64,000 nt of DNA. Origin: Ferrovibrio sp046294345 (GTDB taxonomy: Bacteria > Pseudomonadota > Alphaproteobacteria > Ferrovibrionales > Ferrovibrionaceae). The translations under genes and the position numbers were made by a program. Of the stretch, positions 58,295 through 64,000 are shown in pieces; position 1 is the stretch's first letter; each line of letters starts with the position of its first letter. Location: NCBI GenBank assembly GCA_046294345.1, contig JBKBJT010000001.1, positions 1-64,000 on the forward strand, written 5' to 3'. A model generated the notes under the pieces. It saw nothing but the letters and a program-made list of their open reading frames with translations. It was not told the origin of the DNA and made no database searches.

Positions 58295-59530
58295 TCAGCC
58301 GCGCTTGCCGCTGCGCATGCCGGTGCACTGGCGCAGATCGGCACCGCCGATATTCACTTTTTCGAAAATAGTACTAGAAAAATCAATACCTTCCACAACA
58401 GCACCGCGCAGATCAACCCCGGTCAGGTCGGCATTGTCGAAGCGGGGGAAGATGGTCTTGCCGGTGCGCTGGTTCAGCGCGTTGTAGATCTCGACCCCGA
58501 CAAGCTGGGCTCCCCGAAACACCGCGCCGGCCAGCAATGCGCCGGAAAGATTGGCGCCGCCCAGGCTGGCTTGGTCGAAATTCGCCTTGCGCAGGTCGGC
58601 ATTGATGAAGCTGGCGAACAGCAACTGGCTGCGGGTGAAATAGGCGCCGGCCAGGTTGGTGTCGTGGAAAATGGCGGCCCGCAGGTCGCAGCTTGAGAAA
58701 TCCACGCCCGGCAGCTTCATGTTGCTGAACACCGCGCGTTCACCCGACAGGCCGTTGGAAGCGATCCACTTGCCATGGGCGGCCATCTTGGCCTCGATCT
58801 CGGCCGGCAGCTGCACCTGACTGCGATAGACCGCGCCCTGAAGATTCGCGCCGGTGAGATCGACGCCGGTAAGGTCCACGCTGCGCAGGTTGGCGCCGCG
58901 TAGATCGCAGCCGGCCAGCTTGGCCCCGTCCAGGTTCGCGCCGACGAAGGTCGTGTCCTTCAGCCGCGCGCCGGAGAAATCGGCGCCGGAAAGATCGGCG
59001 CCTGTGAGATTGACGGCGAACAGCGAGGCACCGACGAAGGTGGCGCCGACCGCGCTGGAATTGCTCAAATTCGCCTGATCCATATGGGCATGGCCCAGAT
59101 TGGCCTCGTCGAGATTGGCGCCGGACATGTTCACCGGCACGTCCACCGGCTTTTCCTCGCCTTCCTTTTCATGGCGCACAATCTGGCCCGGCCGCAGATC
59201 GGCCTGGCGGAAGGAGGTCTGTTTCAGCGTCGCCATCAGGAAATTGGCGCCGCGCAGGTCGGCGCGGTCGAACATCGTGCGGGTCAGGTCGGCATGGGTG
59301 AAGTCGCTGCCGAACAGGTCGGCGCGCAGAAACTGCGCCGATTGCAGCGACGAGCCGGCGAAGCTGCAGCCGGGCAGGATGGCATCATCCAGCACCGCGC
59401 CATCCAGCTTGAGGTCGGACATGTCCTCACTGCGCCGCTGGAGCCGGACTCCGCCCGGGCGGCTGTTCAGATAGGCGCTGTGACGCGATAAGGCCCAGAC
59501 GACGGGCTCCGGCGGGATCCGCGCGGACAT
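58295..59530 (-). CDS. Pentapeptide-repeat protein, tandem paralogue 3
   Basis: A 411-residue paralogue. Start MSARIPPEP at 59530 aligns with the other two heads (VVWALSRHSAYLNSRPGGVR); an ATG 42 bases upstream adds a non-matching extension. It has ADLRPGQIVRHE with a longer acidic loop, the central LPAEIEAKMAAHGKWIASNG segment, and ends ADLRQCTGMRSGKRG. About 160 bases separate it from the divergent PilZ gene. An AT-rich gap (58173-58294) lies between it and paralogue 2. Function unknown. Confidence 0.86.
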   Translation of the reverse strand: MSARIPPEPVVWALSRHSAYLNSRPGGVRLQRRSEDMSDLKLDGAVLDDAILPGCSFAGSSLQSAQFLRADLFGSDFTHADLTRTMFDRADLRGANFLMATLKQTSFRQADLRPGQIVRHEKEGEEKPVDVPVNMSGANLDEANLGHAHMDQANLSNSSAVGATFVGASLFAVNLTGADLSGADFSGARLKDTTFVGANLDGAKLAGCDLRGANLRSVDLTGVDLTGANLQGAVYRSQVQLPAEIEAKMAAHGKWIASNGLSGERAVFSNMKLPGVDFSSCDLRAAIFHDTNLAGAYFTRSQLLFASFINADLRKANFDQASLGGANLSGALLAGAVFRGAQLVGVEIYNALNQRTGKTIFPRFDNADLTGVDLRGAVVEGIDFSSTIFEKVNIGGADLRQCTGMRSGKRG

Positions 59531-59691
59531 GGCGACTATTTTCTGTGCTCGTTCGAAGACATGCCCTGCCACTTTAGATAATCGGCGCCGCGCTCGCCAT
59601 GCTTTTGTAATATGACCAAGCCGTTATTTGCCCTTCCTTCTTTCCGGCGGCCTCGCTACTGTGGCGCGAGATGCAAGGAGAGACGCGCGTT

Positions 59692-60354
59692 ATGGCCGCC
59701 GCAAGCCGCAAAGCGATCCGCAAACCCAGCCCAGCCCGCAAAGCCAGCCCAGCCCGCAGCACACCCAAAACCGGGCCCAAGGCCAAGCCGAAGGCCAAGG
59801 CAGCGCCGAAGAGCAAGGCCGCGCGGGCGAAGGCAGGTACCGCGACCGGGACCAAAGCCAAGGTGAAAACCAAGGCGAAGATCAAGACAAAGACCAAGGT
59901 CAAAACGAAGCCGAAAGCGGCAGGCAAGACCAAACGCGCGGCCACCAAGGCGCCCGTCAAGAAAACGCCGGCGAAGAAGGCCTCGGCGAGGAAGTCGCCG
60001 GTGAAGAAGGCGACAGCGAACCGGCGCCGGTTCGACCGCCGCGACACCCGCATCGCCGCCCGGCTGGAGCATGCCGGCGGCGTCACCGAGGGAACCGTCA
60101 CCAACCTGTCGCTCGAAGGCTGCCTGTTCGCGCCACGCATCGACCTCAAGCCCAACAGCCGCATCAAGCTCTATCTGGCAAGCGAGAAGAATTCGGTTGC
60201 CGCCACGGTGAAGGCGGTGAGCGAGTTGGGCGTGCATTGCCTGATGCATGCCGGCGGCGCGACGCTCGGCCGCCTGTCGACCGACCTGGACGACATGGCC
60301 CTGCTGATGCTCAGCGCCGGCCGTCCCCATGTGGTGACGCCGAAGGCCGAATAA
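59692..60354 (+). CDS. PilZ domain protein with histone-H1-like Lys/Ala/Pro tail
   Basis: A 220-residue protein. Residues 1-110 are almost entirely Lys, Ala, Pro, Thr and Arg, with KxK and AKK repeats like histone H1, AlgP or Hc1 tails. Residues about 111-210 form a PilZ domain: RxxxR (RRRFDRRDTR, 111-120) and NLSLEG (138-143, the D/NxSxxG motif), which together bind c-di-GMP. A basic nucleic-acid-binding tail on a PilZ module suggests c-di-GMP-controlled DNA or envelope binding (inference). ATG at 59692 lies behind AAGGAG; the ATG 21 bases upstream overlaps that site. Divergent from the pentapeptide array. Confidence 0.8.
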   Translation: MAAASRKAIRKPSPARKASPARSTPKTGPKAKPKAKAAPKSKAARAKAGTATGTKAKVKTKAKIKTKTKVKTKPKAAGKTKRAATKAPVKKTPAKKASARKSPVKKATANRRRFDRRDTRIAARLEHAGGVTEGTVTNLSLEGCLFAPRIDLKPNSRIKLYLASEKNSVAATVKAVSELGVHCLMHAGGATLGRLSTDLDDMALLMLSAGRPHVVTPKAE

Positions 60355-60366
60355 CGCGTTCGGGCG

Positions 60367-61680
60367 TCAGTTCTCCATCAGGCGCGGCAGGATCGTCATC
60401 AGGCCCGGGAAGGCCGTGGCGATCAGCAGACCCACGCCCTGCAGCAGGAAGAACGGCACGATCCCGCGATAGACGATGCCCATATGCAGCGCCTTGGGCA
60501 GCACACCCTTCATGTAGAACAGCGTGTAGCCAAAGGGCGGCGAGATATAGCCCATCTGGATCGTGATGGCGTAGAGCACGCCGAACCAGATCTCGTCGAA
60601 GCCGAGGAATTTCACGATCGGGATGAAGACCGGCACGGTGAGCAGGATGATACCGATCTCGTCGAGTACGGTGCCGAGAAAGATCAGGATCAGCAGCATC
60701 ACGGCCAGGATCACATAGGGCCCGACCTCCAGCGACTTGATCATGCCGAGCAGCGAATCCGCACCGCCCAGGCCGGTGAAGATCGCCACATAGGCCTTGG
60801 CGCCGATGGTGATCCACAGGATCATCGCCGTGGCCTTGCCGGTATCGGCCGCCGCCGAGACCAGCGCGTCGAGATTCAGCTTCTTCTCCAGCGCAGCCGC
60901 GATCAGCGCGCCGAACACACCCACGGCCGCAGCCTCAGTGGGTGTGGCGATGCCGAGGAAGATCGAGCCGAGGATCAGCACGATCAGCAGCATCGGCAGC
61001 ACCAGGGCTTTCAGCGCGAGCAGCCGTTCGCGCAGCGGGGCCGGCGCGTAATCCTCGCGCAATGGCGCCGCGCCGGGCTTCAGCCAGGCCACCAGCAGAA
61101 TATAGGCGATGTACAGCACCGCCAGGATCAGGCCCGGCACGAGGCCGGCGATCAGCATCTTGCCGATGGAAACCTGGGCGGTGACGGCATAAACGATGGT
61201 GAGTACGGAAGGTGGGATCAGGATGCCCAGCGTGCCGGCGGCGCAGATCGTGCCGGTGGCCAGCTCGGGGCTGTATTTGCGGCGCAGCATCTCGGGCAGG
61301 GCCAGCATGCCCATGGCGGTGACGGCGGCGCCGACCACGCCGGTCATCGCCGCCATGATCACGCAGATCACCACCGTGCCGACGGCGAGGCCGCCGCGCA
61401 GGCGGCCGAACCACAATTCCATCGCGCGGTAGAGTTTTTCGATCACGCCCGACCGCGACAGCAAAGCCGCCATCAAGATGTAGAGCGGAATGGCGAGCAG
61501 CGCTTCCGACTTCATGGTGTCGAAAATCTGCAGCACCAGGATGATCACCGCCTGGGGATTCCAGAACAGCACGGTGATCAGCAGCGACAGGCCGCCCAGC
61601 ACGAAGGCGATCGGCAGGCCGGTGAGCATGAACAGCGTCAGGCCGCCGAACATCAGGATGAGGATGGCGGTGGAGCTCAC
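60367..61680 (-). CDS. dctM: TRAP transporter large permease DctM
   Basis: A 437-residue membrane protein of about 12 helices. Family motifs: LIMFGGLTLFMLTGLPIAFV seen in parts, LLAIPLYILMAALLSRSGVI, GAAVTAMGMLALPEMLRR and GTLGILIPPSVLTIVYAV (the GxxxPPS substrate/sodium region). It forms the sodium- or proton-coupled channel with DctQ. Overlaps dctQ by four bases (ATGA). Symbols are by family; the substrate is not defined by these genes alone. Confidence 0.93.
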   Translation of the reverse strand: MSSTAILILMFGGLTLFMLTGLPIAFVLGGLSLLITVLFWNPQAVIILVLQIFDTMKSEALLAIPLYILMAALLSRSGVIEKLYRAMELWFGRLRGGLAVGTVVICVIMAAMTGVVGAAVTAMGMLALPEMLRRKYSPELATGTICAAGTLGILIPPSVLTIVYAVTAQVSIGKMLIAGLVPGLILAVLYIAYILLVAWLKPGAAPLREDYAPAPLRERLLALKALVLPMLLIVLILGSIFLGIATPTEAAAVGVFGALIAAALEKKLNLDALVSAAADTGKATAMILWITIGAKAYVAIFTGLGGADSLLGMIKSLEVGPYVILAVMLLILIFLGTVLDEIGIILLTVPVFIPIVKFLGFDEIWFGVLYAITIQMGYISPPFGYTLFYMKGVLPKALHMGIVYRGIVPFFLLQGVGLLIATAFPGLMTILPRLMEN

Positions 61681-62210
61681 AGCGCGGCCTCCTCAGGATG
61701 CCGGTCTGCAGCATGGGGAGCGCGGAACAGTACACGCAGGAATTCGGCCAGTGCCTGCAGCAGCATCAGCACGAGCGACAGCGGCACGGCGGCCTTGGTC
61801 CACCAGATCGGCGGATTCCATGCCGAGAAGGAAGTTTCGCCGTAGTTGAAGGAATCGATGGCGGCCGGCGCCGAGAACCAGATCAGGATGGCGCAGAAGG
61901 CGATGATGATCGGCAGGTTGACCAGCTCGACCAGGCGGTCGGCCTTAAGGCTCAGCCGCTGGCGCACCAGGTCCATCGCCACATGGCCCTTCTGGTGCAG
62001 CACATAGGGGCCGGCCAGCAGGAAATACGGCCCGAACAGCAGAACGGCCAGTTCCATGCCCCAGACGGTGGGTGCGTTGAAGGCATACCGCATCACCACG
62101 TCGATCAGCATGACCGGCGCGATCAGGTAGATCAGCAGGATGGCGAGATAAAAGGCCGCGCGGTTGAGGCCGGTGACGGCGCCAACAAAGCCGGCGATGA
62201 CGGGCGGCAT
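61677..62210 (-). CDS. dctQ: TRAP transporter small permease DctQ
   Basis: A 177-residue four-helix membrane protein: LIYLIAPVMLIDVVMRYAFN, APTVWGMELAVLLFGPYFLL, LHQKGHVAMDLVRQRLSLKA is the conserved HVxxD region, and a final helix VPLSLVLMLLQALAEFLRVL. It chaperones and supports DctM. A terminator-like hairpin lies between it and dctP, so less of it should be made than of the receptor. Confidence 0.93.
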   Translation of the reverse strand: MPPVIAGFVGAVTGLNRAAFYLAILLIYLIAPVMLIDVVMRYAFNAPTVWGMELAVLLFGPYFLLAGPYVLHQKGHVAMDLVRQRLSLKADRLVELVNLPIIIAFCAILIWFSAPAAIDSFNYGETSFSAWNPPIWWTKAAVPLSLVLMLLQALAEFLRVLFRAPHAADRHPEEAAL

Positions 62211-62232
62211 GGGCTCTCCCGATGACCTGGGG

Positions 62233-62268
62233 AAAAAATGCGGCGGATGCCAACAGGCACCCGCCGCA
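62233..62268 (-). terminator. Intercistronic terminator-like hairpin between dctP and dctQ
   Basis: On the minus strand TGCGGCGGGTGCC-TGTT-GGCATCCGCCGCA forms a long stem with a small mismatch, followed by TTTTTTCC. It sits 10 bases after the dctP stop inside the operon, fitting partial termination that keeps receptor levels above permease levels. Confidence 0.75.
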
Positions 62269-62277
62269 GGATTCGAT

Positions 62278-63318
62278 TTAAGCCAATACGCCGAGACGCT
62301 TCATGAAGGCAACCTGGCTTTCCAGAATCTTCTTGGCCAGCGCGTTGTCCTTGGTCGCCGCCTGCCAGGCCGCCACGGCCTTGGGACGGTTGGCCAGGAT
62401 GTCGGCCGGATCGAAGGTATGGATGGTGCAACCCTTGGCCTTGTACTTCTCCAGCGCGATGGCGTCCTGCACCAGGATATGCTGACGCAGACTGGACGAA
62501 ATCTCGCGCGCCGCCACGGCCAGCGCCGCCTTGAATTCGGCCGGCAGCTTTTCATAGGCACCGCGATTGGCGACATAGCTGGTGGCCGTGGTAGGCTGGT
62601 GCACGCCCGGCACCACCACATGCTTGGCCACCTCGGCGATGCCGGCCTCGAAATTGGCGGTCAGGTCGCCACGGTCGGCGATGTCGATCACGCCCTTGTC
62701 GAGCGCCGAATAGACCTCGCCGGTCGGCAGCGGCGAGACGCTGACGCCGAAGGCCCCCATCACAGCAGACGCCAGACCGACGAAGCGGCCCTTCTTGCCG
62801 GCTAGGTCGGCGATCTTGGTGATCGGCATCTTGGCGTGGATCGGTTCCTGGCCATAGACGGTCGGGGCGATATACATCAGCCCGGCCGCGCCATAAGCCT
62901 CGCGCGCCATCTCCAGGCCGCCGACCTCGTAGAACCAGGCCTCGTACTGGTCCGATTCCGGGAAGCCGAAGGGAATCGTGCTGGTGAAGGCGAAGGCGGG
63001 AATCTTGCCGGCTTCGTAGCCGTCGAAGGTCTTCATCATCTCGAAGGCGCCGCCGCGCACAGCATCGAAGGCCTGCGCCGCCGGCACGATCTGGCCGCCG
63101 GCAAAAAGCTCGATGGTGAACTTGCCGCCGGTGAGTTCCGACACGCGCTTGACGAAACGCTCCTCGAATTTCTGCGGCGTGGTGCCCGGATCCCACAGCG
63201 CCTGCATGCGCCATTTCACCGCGCCGCTCTGGGCCAGCGCCGGCGTGGCGGCGGCGAAGGTGGCGGCACCCGCGAGGGCGGCGCCCGAGCCGAGCAGCTT
63301 GCGTCGATTGATCGTCAT
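62278..63318 (-). CDS. dctP: TRAP transporter solute receptor DctP family
   Basis: A 346-residue periplasmic receptor. The N-terminus MTINRRKLLGSGAALAGAAT carries a twin-arginine RRKLLG, so it may use the Tat path. Receptor features: KFEERFVKRVSELTGGKFTI, GGQIVPAAQAFDAVRGGAFE, KGRFVGLASAVMGAFGVSVS and AATSYVANRGAYEKLP-like region near 250. The size of the mature protein is usual for DctP/YiaO. It lies 48 bases downstream of a degradative-type HMG-CoA reductase gene, suggesting mevalonate, or a related hydroxy acid, as ligand (inference). Confidence 0.92.
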   Translation of the reverse strand: MTINRRKLLGSGAALAGAATFAAATPALAQSGAVKWRMQALWDPGTTPQKFEERFVKRVSELTGGKFTIELFAGGQIVPAAQAFDAVRGGAFEMMKTFDGYEAGKIPAFAFTSTIPFGFPESDQYEAWFYEVGGLEMAREAYGAAGLMYIAPTVYGQEPIHAKMPITKIADLAGKKGRFVGLASAVMGAFGVSVSPLPTGEVYSALDKGVIDIADRGDLTANFEAGIAEVAKHVVVPGVHQPTTATSYVANRGAYEKLPAEFKAALAVAAREISSSLRQHILVQDAIALEKYKAKGCTIHTFDPADILANRPKAVAAWQAATKDNALAKKILESQVAFMKRLGVLA

Positions 63319-63366
63319 TCCTGTTTCCTCCGTTGTTTTTCTCTTGGGTGATGAAACGCGACAGAA

Positions 63367-64000
63367 CTATGTCTTGCGCAGGCGGGCGAGGATCTCGGCC
63401 GCGCGGTCGGTGCGCACGTCGTGGCTGGCGGCCAGTTCGGCGGCAACCTTGTCGATCTCCTCGCCGGCGGCGCCGGCGACAATGGCGATGTTGCGGGCAT
63501 GCAGGGCCATATGGCCGCGCTGGATGCCTTCGGTGGCCAGCGCGCGCAGGGCGGCCATGTTCTGCGCCAAACCGACGGTGACCGTGATCTCGGCCAGTTC
63601 CTGCGCCGTCGAAACGCCGAGGATGCGCAGCGCCAGCTGCGCCAATGGATGCGTCTTGGTGGCGCCGCCGACCAGGCCCAGCGCCATGGGCATTTCCAAC
63701 GTGCCGACCAGGCGACCGTCGTTGCTGAGTTCCCAGGTGGTGAGCGAGGTGTAATGCCCGCCGCGCGCCGCCCAGGCATGGGCGCCGGCCTCGATGGCCC
63801 GCCAGTCGTTGCCGGTGGCCACCACCACGGGATCGATGCCGTTCATGATGCCCTTGTTGTGCGTGGCGGCGCGGTAAGGATCGACGGCGGCGAAGGTATA
63901 GGCATCCAGGATGCCGTCGATGATCCGCCGGCCGGAGAACTCCTTGGTCGCCAGCGATTCTTCCGTCAGGCTGACGCGGGCACGCGCCAGGCGGCGGTCG
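63367..64000 (-). CDS. mvaA: Hydroxymethylglutaryl-CoA reductase, class II (degradative), N-terminus outside window
   Basis: The last 211 codons are present; the frame stays open to the window edge. Motifs: ATHNKGIMNGIDPVVVATGN with the conserved Asp, WRAIEAGAHAWAARGGHYTS, GTLEMPMALGLVGGATKTHP, and LGVSTAQELAEITVTVGLAQ with QRGHMALHARNIA carrying the catalytic His region of bacterial class II enzymes. These usually run mevalonate plus CoA to HMG-CoA in catabolism. Next to the DctPQM transporter, so uptake and breakdown of mevalonate is a coherent reading. An internal ATG at 63846 is not the start. Confidence 0.9.
   Translation of the reverse strand, partial: DRRLARARVSLTEESLATKEFSGRRIIDGILDAYTFAAVDPYRAATHNKGIMNGIDPVVVATGNDWRAIEAGAHAWAARGGHYTSLTTWELSNDGRLVGTLEMPMALGLVGGATKTHPLAQLALRILGVSTAQELAEITVTVGLAQNMAALRALATEGIQRGHMALHARNIAIVAGAAGEEIDKVAAELAASHDVRTDRAAEILARLRKT

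Noticed and set aside
55508..59530. Regular repeats in this region considered as a CRISPR array
   Set aside because: The repetition is a 15-base pentapeptide codon pattern within long open frames, not identical repeats with unique spacers.

Overview
The window is high-GC, tightly packed chromosomal DNA of an alphaproteobacterium, most likely Rhodospirillales-like. The evidence is the gene order murA-DUF2948-hisG-hisD-UPF0262-phosphatase and infA-maf-rng-yacG, four PAS_5 proteins, two TRAP transporters and two DUF1127 proteins. I see no rRNA, insertion sequence, prophage or CRISPR array, and one tRNA (Thr-GGT).

Layout. 0-4 kb: a TetR tail, a DUF1127 protein and a TAXI-type TRAP transporter behind a perfect 12+12 bp inverted repeat. 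4-10 kb: DinB-like protein, PAS_5 protein, threonine synthase, a 13-unit 10-bp tandem repeat, a GFA enzyme, an AT-rich gene with a HEPN-like RX4H motif, an AAC(6')-like acetyltransferase, a YkgJ-like protein, a cold-shock protein and a solute-binding protein. 10-19.8 kb: mutS, maeB, a palindromic repeat, an orphan Liv-type binding protein with a structured leader, and an unusual ArsR / fatty-acid-hydroxylase-like / ATP-grasp-like operon. 19.8-27.3 kb: a GntR/FCD regulator, a serine hydrolase and a complete branched-chain-type ABC transporter. 27.3-31 kb: a gdx/sugE exporter preceded by a textbook guanidine-II (mini-ykkC) riboswitch, then a PAS_5 protein and a chemoreceptor. 31-36 kb: ahpC-ahpD divergent from oxyR, an acetyltransferase and a membrane histidine kinase. 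36-50.4 kb: mlaA, then the conserved housekeeping clusters, split by about 3.6 kb of sensor and envelope genes, then dcd and a CYTH protein. 50.6-55.3 kb: tRNA-Thr, a flippase-like/O-antigen-ligase fusion, two PAS_5 proteins and small orphans. 55.4-60.4 kb: a candidate sRNA, three tandem paralogous pentapeptide-repeat proteins and a divergent PilZ protein with a histone-H1-like tail. 60.4-64 kb: a DctPQM TRAP transporter beside a degradative-type HMG-CoA reductase that runs off the window.

How it fits together. Much of the accessory content is uptake plus sensing: two TRAP systems, one full ABC system, two extra binding proteins, a chemoreceptor, two histidine kinases and four PAS_5 proteins. 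Shared 11-mers upstream of the TAXI transporter, the GntR/hydrolase pair and the ABC transporter suggest common GntR-type control. The DctPQM-HMG-CoA reductase pair suggests mevalonate (or similar acid) uptake and catabolism. The least explained loci are the pentapeptide/PilZ block, the ArsR operon, the flippase-ligase fusion and the HEPN-like island gene.
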